Shown: positions 1 to 8,461 of the stretch, piece by piece
Numbering within the stretch: the first letter of the stretch is position 1
How the letters are laid out: each line of letters opens with the position of its first letter
Source of the DNA: Sphingobacterium rhinopitheci
Lineage (GTDB): Bacteria > Bacteroidota > Bacteroidia > Sphingobacteriales > Sphingobacteriaceae
Assembly: GCF_022627575.1 (NCBI RefSeq)
Contig: NZ_JADEYQ010000002.1
Location: 124,001-188,000 of the forward strand
DNA: 64,000 nt
Direction of reading: 5' to 3'
Translations under genes and position numbers: made by a program
The notes under the pieces: generated by a model
What the model was told of the DNA's origin: nothing
Seen by the model: only the letters and a program-made list of their open reading frames with translations
Databases searched by the model: none

Positions 1-89
1 TAATAGACTTCAAAAATGGAAAAGAGAGTTTAAACCAACGAATATAGAAAACAAAAAATAAGTCGGCATTTGAAACCGAATTATTTTGT

Positions 90-446
90 TTACACTAAAC
101 TATCCTTTATAGATTTCGGCAATGATTTAAAAACCAAATCATAGCTATCAGCAATCAACTCTTTAAGTTTGTAATCCGATAATTCGCGATTACAATATAC
201 TGTATTCCAATGCTTCTTATTCATATGATAACCCGGCAGTACTGTTTGTTCATACTGTTCACGAAGCTCAATCGCATACTCAGGATCACATTTGACATTA
301 AATCGGACACTATCCATTTGGTCCAGCCCAACAAGTAGAAATATCTTACCTCCTACTTTAAACACTAAAGTATCAGGGCCAAAAGGCATTTCTTCAGTGA
401 CAAAAGATAAGGATAAACAAAATTCTCTTATATCTTCGATATGCAT
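90..446 (-). CDS. MmcQ/YjbR family protein
   Basis: This is a 118-residue protein of the MmcQ/YjbR (CyaY-like fold) family, which is often called DNA-binding although no member has a firmly known role. The length is typical. Family hallmarks seen are the early EEMPFGPDTLVFKV stretch (residues 18-31), where substrate-like proteins carry a conserved FG/F-V-GGK turn, and HMNKKHWNTV (74-83), the conserved HW segment. It has no signal peptide and should be cytoplasmic. The gene lies about 48 bp downstream of the thioredoxin-like gene on the same strand, so co-transcription is possible. Family assignment is fairly sure; the function is unknown. Confidence 0.8.
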   Translation of the reverse strand: MHIEDIREFCLSLSFVTEEMPFGPDTLVFKVGGKIFLLVGLDQMDSVRFNVKCDPEYAIELREQYEQTVLPGYHMNKKHWNTVYCNRELSDYKLKELIADSYDLVFKSLPKSIKDSLV

Positions 447-493
447 ATTTTAATAGATAATGTACCAGCCCAATATAATAGAATTTTAGATTA

Positions 494-1045
494 TTAAGAT
501 AATAAAGCCTTCAATTCAGTTTGAATTTCAGCACCTTTATCCTCATTGTACCATTTTTGTACTACTTCTTTAATAGCCTCAAACTCCAATCCTTCTGCTT
601 TCAATTTTAAGAATAACTCTTGAAGTTTAGCAGGCCTTGGTCCCCAAACAACAATATCCTCGTCTTTTTCATTACGGATAATCAATTTAGGGATAGACTT
701 GCCCCCATTTGTCAAATATTTATCGATCAATAAAGGTTCTTGATCTCTCAATTGGATATCTAATGTAATATTAGGATTTCCTTCTACCAATTTAAAAATT
801 TGGGGTACTGAATGTGCTGCATCACCACACCAAGGCTCTGTAATGACAATCCACGTTTGCTTTTCACAGATAGCATTTACAAAATCCTTCGCTTGTGTAG
901 TTGGTTCAAATTTCTTCAACCATCTTGACATACGTGACCAATTCAATTTGGTATACTTCAAATACTCTTCATCTTGGTATAAAGAATAGGCAGATGGATT
1001 CTTTAGGATGGCATCAAAATAATCTAAATAATCTTCAAATTTCAT
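494..1045 (-). CDS. Thioredoxin family protein
   Basis: This is a thioredoxin-fold protein of about 183 residues. The active-site region reads PWCGDAAHSVP (about residues 71-81 from the chosen start). It holds a single cysteine where classic thioredoxins have CxxC, as in the Thioredoxin_9-type family, so ordinary dithiol exchange is unlikely and a monothiol or non-redox role is possible. Further on, SIPKLII keeps the cis-proline loop of the fold. The longest reading frame starts 30 bp upstream, but the Met at 1045 gives the usual family N-terminus (MKFEDYLDYF). No signal peptide is seen, so it is cytoplasmic. The substrate is unknown. Confidence 0.75.
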   Translation of the reverse strand: MKFEDYLDYFDAILKNPSAYSLYQDEEYLKYTKLNWSRMSRWLKKFEPTTQAKDFVNAICEKQTWIVITEPWCGDAAHSVPQIFKLVEGNPNITLDIQLRDQEPLLIDKYLTNGGKSIPKLIIRNEKDEDIVVWGPRPAKLQELFLKLKAEGLEFEAIKEVVQKWYNEDKGAEIQTELKALLS

Positions 1046-1258
1046 AACATACAAATATGCTTCAAAAATAAACAATTACTAATATAGTTGACTGAAACTT
1101 ATTTAAACTGACTTTCTTATGGCTTTATTTCAACTACTAATTCTTTAAATAAAACTTTTTCACTTCATATATGAAATATATTCGTCATTGAAATGTTGCA
1201 ATAATTTAACATTCATTAATACTACTTCCATTAACTTTACTTCTTTATAACCCATCAT

Positions 1259-3961
1259 ATGAAATACATCCCCCTATTTATCATTTTTTTACTCCTATAT
1301 ACACATTCATATAGTCAAAGTACATTAGATGGAAAGGTTATAGATAAAACGGATAATAAACCCTTATCGAATGCTTCAATAATACTATTGAACCAAGACT
1401 CGATATTAAAATTCTTTGTCCGGGCAGACGAAGATGGAAAATTCCATTTCAAAAATGTTCCTAATGCCCCATATATATTTTTAATAACCTATCCAAAATT
1501 TGAATTGTATAGTAAGAATATTGAGGTACAAGGAAATACAAATCTAAATACAATCCCCCTTAGCTCAAGAGCCCATTTAATCGAAGAGGTCGTTGTAAAT
1601 CAAAAACTACCTATCAAAATAAAAGGAGATACCATTGAATATAATGCCGGCAGCTTTGAAACGGAAAAAAATGCCAAATTAGAGGATTTGTTACGTCGAT
1701 TACCTGGACTTACAGTATCTGGAGATGGTGCTATCACCGCACAAGGTAAATCTGTATCCAAAGTCCTTATCGATGGGGAGGAATTCTTTGGCTATGACCC
1801 CAAAATTGCGATCCGTAATGTCCGTGCTGATGCTGTAGACAAAGTACAAGTATACGAGCGCAAATCTCAACAGGCAGAATTGACAGGAATCGATGATGGC
1901 GAACGACTACAGACCATCAATGTTATTCTAAAAGAAGAAGCCAGAAAAGGGATCTTTGGCAACGCCGAACTATTATTGGGGACAGAAGATCTATATACAG
2001 GAAACCTATTTGTGGCCAAATTTAATAAGACCGAACGCATCGGAATTACTGCCAACACCAATAATATGGGCGGTAGTAGTGGTCGTGAAGGTAACTTGCG
2101 TAACAATAGTCGTATAACAGGAGATCCACGTTCTACCTCCATTGGTGCAAACTATGAGAATCAATTTTTTAAGAAAAAACTAAATGTTAACGGCAACTAC
2201 AATTTCTATACAAATAGCAATAGAAATGAAAATAGCAGCTTCAATAAAGAGATAATATCACCAACCCAAATTCAAGAGACAAATAGTAGCTCGCGTAATG
2301 AAAACTCCAATCAAGGACACACATTTAATTCTAAATTCAGGCTTCGTGCCGATTCTACTACAAATATAGAAGTAGAGATAAATGCTAAAATCGCGGAAAC
2401 AACAAGCGGTGTTTCCTCCAAAAGTGATATGCAAGATGGCAATGGTGCTCCTATCCGAGAATACAGCAACGACAATGCTACATTAGGCAATAACAATTCT
2501 AATGAGATACGATTAAATTATAGAAAACGACTGAATAAAACAGGGCGTAGTATAAACATCCATTTAAACAACAACTACACCGATTCAGACCAAGAAAGTT
2601 TAGTAAAACAATACACATACTTCTACAGAAACGATAGTACCGTTACTATAGATCAAACAAGAATATCTGATAATTTGAGCAATAACTTCGCTACGCAATT
2701 ACAGTTTTCAGATCGTATTAACCAAAAACTAAATTATTCGTTGGGCTATAGCTTATCAAGTAATAATAGCAAGAATAAACTTGATGCCTATGACAATCTA
2801 ACAGCGACACCGATACTAGATTTAGATTATTCGCAAAATCAAAGAAATAACAACTTCAATCAAGGTATTATAGCTAGTATTAACCTTAATAGTGACAAGT
2901 ATAATGTAAACATATCGAACAGAACAAACCACAAAAATCAAGAGTTGATAGATACATACCGCGCTATAGACCTTTCTCGCAAATTTTGGGACAATGACCT
3001 GAATGCTTCTATAGCATATCGTATTTCTAATAGAAAGAGTTTAAATCTTTCTTACCAGAATAATTATGACATTCCTTCATTTGGACAGTTACAACCACTT
3101 CAGCCACAAACAAATCCTATTTTTATACAAGAAGGAAATCCCAATTTAGAAAGAGCCAGTAATAATACTGTTCGCTTTGCATTCAATACGATAAGTTTAT
3201 TAAGAGGAACTAGCTGGAATATAAATTCTAGTATTTCGACCAAAAGAAATCCTATTGTTAACAAACGTAGTATTGATGAAAATTCTGTTACCACGAGTAC
3301 ATATATTAATGTGCATGACAAATCAAGTTGGAATGCCAATATAAATACAGGCTATAGCAAACCACTATTTAACAAAACGGTCCAATTTAACTATTTCGCT
3401 GGCGCAAATTACAACAATGGCTTTTCCTTTATTAGATATACTGCTGATGCAACACAATCTAATATAGCACAATATGAACTCGCAAACACACAAAATGCGA
3501 ATTTCAATACTGGATTTGGTTTTAATGAACAAGATTCCAAAGGCTTAGATTATGATTTCAACTGGCGAGTTACTGTCAACAATCAACGTAATAGTCTCCA
3601 ACAAAACCTTAACTACACCAATGTATCTACTGGTGGAAATGGATTTGTAAAATACTTTTTCCCAAAACAGTTTAACATTGTTGCCAATATAGTTTACAGC
3701 TTGGAAGGACCGACAAAATTCTATGACAAGAGTATCCAGCAATTTTACACGAATCTAGCCTTAGAAAAAAAATTACTAAAAAGTCAGAATCTTACAGCGA
3801 GTATAAAAGCGTTCGACATTTTCAATACTTACAATAATATAAACAGAAGTGTGTCTGAAACAAACTTCTCAGAATCTACCCAACTCGTATTAACTAGATA
3901 TATCCTCTTTGGACTAAAATGGGATTTTAATAAAAACTTAGGAAAGAAGAAAGATGAATAA
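1259..3961 (+). CDS. Outer membrane beta-barrel protein with CarboxypepD_reg-like domain
   Basis: This 900-residue protein has a clear signal peptide (MKYIPLFIIFLLLYTHSYSQ). A carboxypeptidase-regulatory-like domain follows (about 22-105; GKVIDKTDNKPLSNASI), then a plug-like segment (about 115-230; GLTVSGDGAITAQGKSVSKV, then IDGEEFFGYDP). The rest is a long Asn/Ser-rich region of alternating hydrophobic beta strands ending in aromatic residues, as in the OMP_b-brl_3 family. It resembles a TonB-dependent receptor without a clear TonB box and probably sits in the outer membrane. Its stop overlaps the start of the next gene by 8 bp. That gene encodes a GLPGLI protein, a standard partner of such barrels in Bacteroidota, so the two are translationally coupled. 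The substrate is unknown. Confidence 0.85.
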   Translation: MKYIPLFIIFLLLYTHSYSQSTLDGKVIDKTDNKPLSNASIILLNQDSILKFFVRADEDGKFHFKNVPNAPYIFLITYPKFELYSKNIEVQGNTNLNTIPLSSRAHLIEEVVVNQKLPIKIKGDTIEYNAGSFETEKNAKLEDLLRRLPGLTVSGDGAITAQGKSVSKVLIDGEEFFGYDPKIAIRNVRADAVDKVQVYERKSQQAELTGIDDGERLQTINVILKEEARKGIFGNAELLLGTEDLYTGNLFVAKFNKTERIGITANTNNMGGSSGREGNLRNNSRITGDPRSTSIGANYENQFFKKKLNVNGNYNFYTNSNRNENSSFNKEIISPTQIQETNSSSRNENSNQGHTFNSKFRLRADSTTNIEVEINAKIAETTSGVSSKSDMQDGNGAPIREYSNDNATLGNNNSNEIRLNYRKRLNKTGRSINIHLNNNYTDSDQESLVKQYTYFYRNDSTVTIDQTRISDNLSNNFATQLQFSDRINQKLNYSLGYSLSSNNSKNKLDAYDNLTATPILDLDYSQNQRNNNFNQGIIASINLNSDKYNVNISNRTNHKNQELIDTYRAIDLSRKFWDNDLNASIAYRISNRKSLNLSYQNNYDIPSFGQLQPLQPQTNPIFIQEGNPNLERASNNTVRFAFNTISLLRGTSWNINSSISTKRNPIVNKRSIDENSVTTSTYINVHDKSSWNANINTGYSKPLFNKTVQFNYFAGANYNNGFSFIRYTADATQSNIAQYELANTQNANFNTGFGFNEQDSKGLDYDFNWRVTVNNQRNSLQQNLNYTNVSTGGNGFVKYFFPKQFNIVANIVYSLEGPTKFYDKSIQQFYTNLALEKKLLKSQNLTASIKAFDIFNTYNNINRSVSETNFSESTQLVLTRYILFGLKWDFNKNLGKKKDE

Positions 3962-4838
3962 ACTAATAATCACAATCATAGGATTACTTACATATGGAAT
4001 AGCTTCTGCACAGTATGCCTATTTTCCTACACGTGGTACTATTACATACGACAAAATAACCTATACAAGAGCACGAATGCGCGATATGCAACAGCAAATG
4101 TCTCAAAATAATACCAACAGACCAGGGATGGGAGGGCGTATGTTTGATATTGACAATATTGAAGAATCTAGCACTGAAAAATACGTACTCAAATTTGATG
4201 AGAATTCAACCCTAATGTATATCGACCCTAATGTACAAGCAAATGAGATCTCAGCTAAAGGGCAAAATAAATCGACAAGAGGAAATGTAGGCGTTGCCGG
4301 AACTGGACAAACACGTTCGGTCGGTATCAATAGAGGGGCTAACAACAGAGGGGCAGGAGGAAGACCCAACAATAGTTCTAAAATTATTTATCAGAACACA
4401 AAAAATCAAACCGCAGAAGTTCAAGTCGAAATTGATGATAAATATATTATTACTGACACATTAAACCAAATAACGTGGCGATTTTCGGATGAATACCGCA
4501 ATATCGCAGGTTACGAATGCAGGCGTGTAAATGGTGCAACACAGGATTCGCTCTATCTAATTGCCTTTTATACCGATGAAATACCTTTAGCAGCTGGCCC
4601 TGCACTTGCATCAGGCTTGCCAGGGATGATATTAGGCTTAGTCATTCCAGAGATGCATATTCAATATTGGGCTACCAAAGTAGACTTTACTAATCAGCTC
4701 ATCAAAAATGATTGGAAGGACAAAAAAGCTAAGGTTGTACCATTAGATGACTTTGTAACCTCTTTTGGCAGATTTTTTCAACGCGGTCGTGACAGTAATT
4801 CGTCCAAAAGACAGGTGCAGGAACAACTAATTTACTAA
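3954..4838 (+). CDS. GLPGLI family protein
   Basis: This 294-residue secreted protein has an N-terminal signal peptide (MNKLIITIIGLLTYGIASAQ) and the family signature GLPGMILGL near residues 222-230, with I changed to M at the fifth position of GLPGLI. Between them is a low-complexity Asn/Arg/Gly-rich stretch (about 100-140), probably a flexible linker. GLPGLI proteins are found in Bacteroidota next to outer-membrane barrels; their biochemical role is not established, although metal (copper) or peptide handling has been suggested. The start codon lies inside the end of the upstream barrel gene, so the two form an operon. Confidence 0.88.
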   Translation: MNKLIITIIGLLTYGIASAQYAYFPTRGTITYDKITYTRARMRDMQQQMSQNNTNRPGMGGRMFDIDNIEESSTEKYVLKFDENSTLMYIDPNVQANEISAKGQNKSTRGNVGVAGTGQTRSVGINRGANNRGAGGRPNNSSKIIYQNTKNQTAEVQVEIDDKYIITDTLNQITWRFSDEYRNIAGYECRRVNGATQDSLYLIAFYTDEIPLAAGPALASGLPGMILGLVIPEMHIQYWATKVDFTNQLIKNDWKDKKAKVVPLDDFVTSFGRFFQRGRDSNSSKRQVQEQLIY

Positions 4839-4842
4839 TCAA

Positions 4843-4886
4843 AAGACATTTTGTCACAAAAACATGTCATAAATAAGACATTTTGT
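4843..4886. repeat. Direct repeat AAGACATTTTGT upstream of dnaK
   Basis: The 12-mer AAGACATTTTGT occurs at 4843-4854 and again at 4875-4886, 32 bp apart (about three helical turns), between the GLPGLI stop codon and the promoter region of dnaK. The exact repeat and helical phasing make a regulator-binding site possible, but no known heat-shock operator (CIRCE) matches. Confidence 0.35.
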
Positions 4887-4920
4887 GTTTGATTTGACTT
4901 TTTTATGGACAAATCCTACA

Positions 4921-4937
4921 TTGGCACAACGGTTGTT
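4921..4937 (+). promoter_or_regulatory. Possible sigma-54-like promoter of dnaK
   Basis: TTGGCAC, five bases, then TTGTT lies 47-63 bp before the dnaK start. GG at 4923-4924 and GT at 4935-4936 have the 12-bp spacing of sigma-54 -24/-12 elements (consensus TGGCAC-N5-TTGCA). The -12 GC dinucleotide is GT here, a weakening change. No TAnnTTTG element is as well placed. Tentative. Confidence 0.35.
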
Positions 4938-4983
4938 ATATACATATCACAATTAATAATTAAGGAAATAACAAATACAAGAT

Positions 4984-6888
4984 ATGTCTAAAATTATAGG
5001 AATCGATTTAGGAACTACGAACTCATGTGTAGCCGTAATGGAAGGTAATGAACCCGTAGTTATTGCTAACAACGAAGGTAAACGCACAACACCTTCAATT
5101 GTTGCTTTTGTAGATGGTGGAGAGCGCAAAGTGGGAGATCCTGCAAAACGTCAAGCTATTACAAACCCTCATAAAACTATTTACTCTATCAAACGTTTTA
5201 TGGGTACTTCTTTCACGGAAGCACAAAATGAGATCTCACACGTACCTTACACTGTTGTAAAAGGTGACAACAATACACCACGTGTAGAAATCGACGATCG
5301 TAAATATACTCCTCAAGAGATCTCTGCAATGACTCTTCAAAAAATGAAGAAAACTGCTGAAGATTACTTAGGACAAGAAGTAACACGTGCGGTAATCACT
5401 GTACCTGCTTACTTTAATGACGCACAACGTCAAGCTACAAAAGAAGCTGGTGAAATCGCTGGTTTGAAAGTAGAGCGTATTATCAACGAGCCTACAGCTG
5501 CAGCGTTAGCTTACGGTCTTGATAAAGCAAACAAAGATATGAAAATCGCAGTATTTGACTGTGGTGGTGGTACACATGACGTTTCTATCTTAGAATTAGG
5601 TGATGGTGTATTTGAAGTAAAAGCTACTGACGGTGATACACACTTAGGTGGTGATGACTTTGATAATGCAATCATCAACTGGTTAAACGATGAGTTCAAA
5701 GCAGAAAACAATGGCTTTGACTTGAAAAAAGACGCTATGGCGTTACAACGTTTGAAAGAAGCTGCTGAAAAAGCAAAAATTGAACTTTCTAGCACTACAT
5801 CTACAGAGATCAACTTGCCATATATTACAGCTGACGCAACAGGCCCTAAGCACTTAGTACGCACTTTATCTCGTGCTAAATTTGAATCTTTAGTGTCAGA
5901 CTTAGTAAAACGTACTATCGACCCATGTCGTACAGCATTGAAAAATGCAGGTTACAGCACTTCTGATATTGATGAGGTAATCTTAGTAGGTGGTTCTACA
6001 CGTATTCCAGCTGTTGTAGATGCCGTAAAAGCATTCTTCGGTAAAGAACCTTCTAAAGGTGTTAACCCGGATGAGGTTGTTGCTTTAGGTGCAGCTATCC
6101 AAGGTGGTGTATTGACAGGTGAGGTTAAAGACGTATTATTATTAGACGTTACTCCTCTTTCATTAGGTATTGAGACTATGGGTGGTGTATTCACTAAATT
6201 GATCGAAGCAAATACGACTATTCCTACAAAGAAATCAGAAGTATTCTCTACAGCATCAGATAGCCAACCATCAGTAGAAATTCACGTATTACAAGGTGAG
6301 CGTCCAATGGCAGCACAAAACCGTACATTAGGTCGTTTCCAATTGGCGGATATCCCTCCTGCTCCACGTGGAATTCCTCAAATCGAAGTTATCTTTGATA
6401 TTGATGCTAACGGTATCATCAAAGTATCTGCGAAAGATAAAGCTACAGGTAAAGAGCAAAATATTCGTATCGAAGCATCTTCAGGTTTATCTGACGAAGA
6501 AATCCAAAAAATGAAGCAAGAAGCAGAAGCTAATGCAGAATCGGATAAAAAATTAAAAGAAGAAGCGGATAAAATCAATGCAGCAGATGCATTAATATTC
6601 TCCACTGAAAAACAGTTGAAAGAATACGGTGACAAAATCTCTGCAGATAAAAAAGCACCTATCGAAGCAGGTTTAGCTAAATTGAAAGCAGCTTTTGAGG
6701 CACGTAGCTTTGCAGATATCGATACAGCAACTGCTGAATTAGAGAATGCATGGAATGCAGCATCAGAAGAAATGTACGCCGCATCACAACAAGGTGGTCA
6801 ACCTCAAGGTGACGCAGGTCAATCACAACAAGGTGCAAACCAAGGTGGTGATGACGTTCAAGACGTAGAATTCGAAGAAGTTAAGTAA
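4984..6888 (+). CDS. dnaK: Molecular chaperone DnaK (Hsp70)
   Basis: This is a complete 634-residue cytoplasmic Hsp70. The N-terminal ATPase domain opens with [16 protein letters not shown] (phosphate-1 loop, residues 5-20). It continues through [13 protein letters not shown] (phosphate-2; G-T-H-D replaces the common G-T-F-D) and [13 protein letters not shown] (adenosine loop). The substrate-binding domain begins after the linker [15 protein letters not shown], followed by the helical lid and a Gln/Gly-rich tail ending EEVK. DnaK folds nascent and stress-damaged proteins with DnaJ and GrpE, neither of which is in this window. It stands alone, with its own upstream region and a strong terminator. 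Confidence 0.98.
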   Translation: MSKIIGIDLGTTNSCVAVMEGNEPVVIANNEGKRTTPSIVAFVDGGERKVGDPAKRQAITNPHKTIYSIKRFMGTSFTEAQNEISHVPYTVVKGDNNTPRVEIDDRKYTPQEISAMTLQKMKKTAEDYLGQEVTRAVITVPAYFNDAQRQATKEAGEIAGLKVERIINEPTAAALAYGLDKANKDMKIAVFDCGGGTHDVSILELGDGVFEVKATDGDTHLGGDDFDNAIINWLNDEFKAENNGFDLKKDAMALQRLKEAAEKAKIELSSTTSTEINLPYITADATGPKHLVRTLSRAKFESLVSDLVKRTIDPCRTALKNAGYSTSDIDEVILVGGSTRIPAVVDAVKAFFGKEPSKGVNPDEVVALGAAIQGGVLTGEVKDVLLLDVTPLSLGIETMGGVFTKLIEANTTIPTKKSEVFSTASDSQPSVEIHVLQGERPMAAQNRTLGRFQLADIPPAPRGIPQIEVIFDIDANGIIKVSAKDKATGKEQNIRIEASSGLSDEEIQKMKQEAEANAESDKKLKEEADKINAADALIFSTEKQLKEYGDKISADKKAPIEAGLAKLKAAFEARSFADIDTATAELENAWNAASEEMYAASQQGGQPQGDAGQSQQGANQGGDDVQDVEFEEVK

Positions 6889-6906
6889 TCTTACTTCTCT
6901 ACACCA

Positions 6907-6944
6907 TAAAAAATCCCGAAGATTAATTTCTTCGGGATTTTTGT
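6907..6944 (+). terminator. Rho-independent terminator of dnaK
   Basis: AAAATCCCGAAG and CTTCGGGATTTT form a 12-bp stem around an 8-base loop, starting about 20 bp after the dnaK stop and followed by a short T run. Confidence 0.85.
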
Positions 6945-7083
6945 ATATAAGGCCTTACATATAGTAATAACTGAAAGATTCTATTCAGATTTGGGTATTT
7001 CTAATTGGACCTCCTAAAGTTTCTATAATCACATTTATAGGAATAATTCAACGAATGCATCCAGCAATAATTTATAGCATTCG

Positions 7084-7284
7084 CTAATCCTTATCCTCAA
7101 GTTCAAACAACTCCTCAATAGGTTTTCCTAAGACTCGAGATATTTTTAAAGCTAGAACAGTAGAAGGCACATATTTAGCTGCTTCCAAGGCATTTATCGT
7201 TTGACGACTCACCCCGACTATATTCGCCAATTGTTCTTGTGAATAATCTTTTATTAGTCTATTTATCCTAATATTATTTTTCAT
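7084..7284 (-). CDS. Small XRE-family helix-turn-helix regulator
   Basis: This is a 66-residue, single-domain Cro/CI-type DNA-binding protein. MKNNIRINRLIKDYSQEQLA leads into the recognition helix GVSRQTINALEAAKYVPS, which contains the near-invariant SRQTI-E-K-Y-PS pattern of this short family. A frame open for 16 more codons upstream encodes a hydrophobic stretch and is rejected as start. The Met at 7284 is preceded by GGAGGG at optimal distance, a true Shine-Dalgarno sequence that is rare in this phylum. Such regulators usually sit beside a small membrane-protein gene that they control; none is present here. It probably autoregulates. Confidence 0.85.
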   Translation of the reverse strand: MKNNIRINRLIKDYSQEQLANIVGVSRQTINALEAAKYVPSTVLALKISRVLGKPIEELFELEDKD

Positions 7285-7287
7285 TAA

Positions 7288-7295
7288 AAACCCTC
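7288..7295 (-). promoter_or_regulatory. Shine-Dalgarno site deciding the HTH gene start
   Basis: On the minus strand GGAGGG precedes ATG (7284) by five to six T/A bases. It matches the 16S rRNA anti-SD and fixes the start at 7284 instead of the longer frame. Confidence 0.6.
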
Positions 7296-7446
7296 CAATT
7301 AACAATACAAATATTAAACCAAAAAACAACAATATAAATTAATAGAAATAATGCTACGTAAAATATAAATTCACCTTACATACATTAACCAAAACAAGGT
7401 ATGAACTGAAAATATCTTCCATAATTAGGTCACAAAATACTATAAC

Positions 7447-7484
7447 AAAAAAGAGGTACAGACTTAAATCTATACCTCTTTTAT
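7447..7484. terminator. Terminator hairpin after nucleotidyltransferase gene
   Basis: AAAAGAGGTA (7449-7458) pairs with TACCTCTTTT (7473-7482), flanked by A and T runs. It lies 16 bp past the stop of the minus-strand nucleotidyltransferase gene, and its symmetry would let it work in both directions. Confidence 0.75.
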
Positions 7485-7499
7485 TTAAAAATATTTTTC

Positions 7500-8414
7500 T
7501 TAAAACAATTTTTCAGGATATGCTCCTTCAGCAATCAATTTAGAAATACTTTCTTGAACAATAGGCTTATCTTCAGCATATGTAACACCGAACCATTTAG
7601 ATGATGTAGGAATTACTTTAAAATCAGCTAACCCATTTCTCACCATATAATCAGGAACAGAAGGGATAAAAAACTCAGCTTTTAAATTTTCAGCATTTTC
7701 TTCCACAAATTTCGGGAACATAGACAACGCTATATCAAATACTTTAGGTGTGAATCCCCAGAAATTCATTGATACACGCGTCTTAGGATCCAATTCGTAT
7801 TGAATATTATCTTCTTCAAAGACAATTTTTTTAGCTCCATCATCAGCAGAAGTATAATATATATTGGTACGTTCGGTAACAGAATCCATATGTCCTTCGG
7901 GCGACACTTCACATACTCCTCTAGATACATAACCAAACTCAGACATGGTATTGCCTACTTCAAAACCCATTAAAGCCATATGTGTATCATTGACATCATT
8001 TTTAAGGAAATCAGCCATTTTTACAAATGAATCTGTTCCATAAAAATCATCCGCATTAATTACACAAAATGGTTCATTTATTTGATCCTTAGCACTCAAC
8101 ACAGCATGTGCAGTACCCCAAGGCTTAGTTCTTTCGATTTCGCGATCTATCCCAAATTTCTTTAAATCAAAGTCTTGAAATGCATACTCAACTTCAATTT
8201 TACCTGCAAATTTGCTATCGAATTTCTCACGCATAATTGCTTCAAATTCTTGACGAATAATAAATACAACCTTACCGAAACCTGCATTAATAGCATCATA
8301 AATCGAGTAATCAACAATTGTTTCGCCATGAGGACCAAAACTATCAACTTGTTTTAGAGACCCGTAGCGACTTGCCATTCCAGCTGCAAGAACTAATAAA
8401 GTAGGTTTTCCCAT
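7500..8414 (-). CDS. Sugar-phosphate nucleotidyltransferase (NTP-transferase family)
   Basis: This 304-residue cytoplasmic enzyme of the NTP_transferase fold begins PTLLVLAAGMASRYGSLKQV, the nucleotide-binding GxGxxR-like signature, here AAGMASRYGSLKQ (about 9-21). GTAHAV (about residue 100) and VINADDFYG (about 118-126) follow; the Asp residues of the latter should bind metal and the nucleotide phosphate. Members of this family activate sugar phosphates to NDP-sugars for cell-surface polysaccharides; the sugar cannot be read from sequence. It is 47 bp downstream of the HerA-like gene and may be co-transcribed, and it ends before a hairpin terminator. Confidence 0.8.
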   Translation of the reverse strand: MGKPTLLVLAAGMASRYGSLKQVDSFGPHGETIVDYSIYDAINAGFGKVVFIIRQEFEAIMREKFDSKFAGKIEVEYAFQDFDLKKFGIDREIERTKPWGTAHAVLSAKDQINEPFCVINADDFYGTDSFVKMADFLKNDVNDTHMALMGFEVGNTMSEFGYVSRGVCEVSPEGHMDSVTERTNIYYTSADDGAKKIVFEEDNIQYELDPKTRVSMNFWGFTPKVFDIALSMFPKFVEENAENLKAEFFIPSVPDYMVRNGLADFKVIPTSSKWFGVTYAEDKPIVQESISKLIAEGAYPEKLF

Positions 8415-8461
8415 AAATTTAACTAATATTTAATAGATTATATATTATGCTGGCAAATATA

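Noticed and set aside
5511..5864. Antisense frames opposite dnaK (5511-6635)
   Set aside because: Three long frames on the opposite strand of a highly expressed gene; typical shadows of biased codon use.
8175..8357. Short frames on either strand within the nucleotidyltransferase gene
   Set aside because: They overlap a well-supported enzyme entirely and show no protein features.
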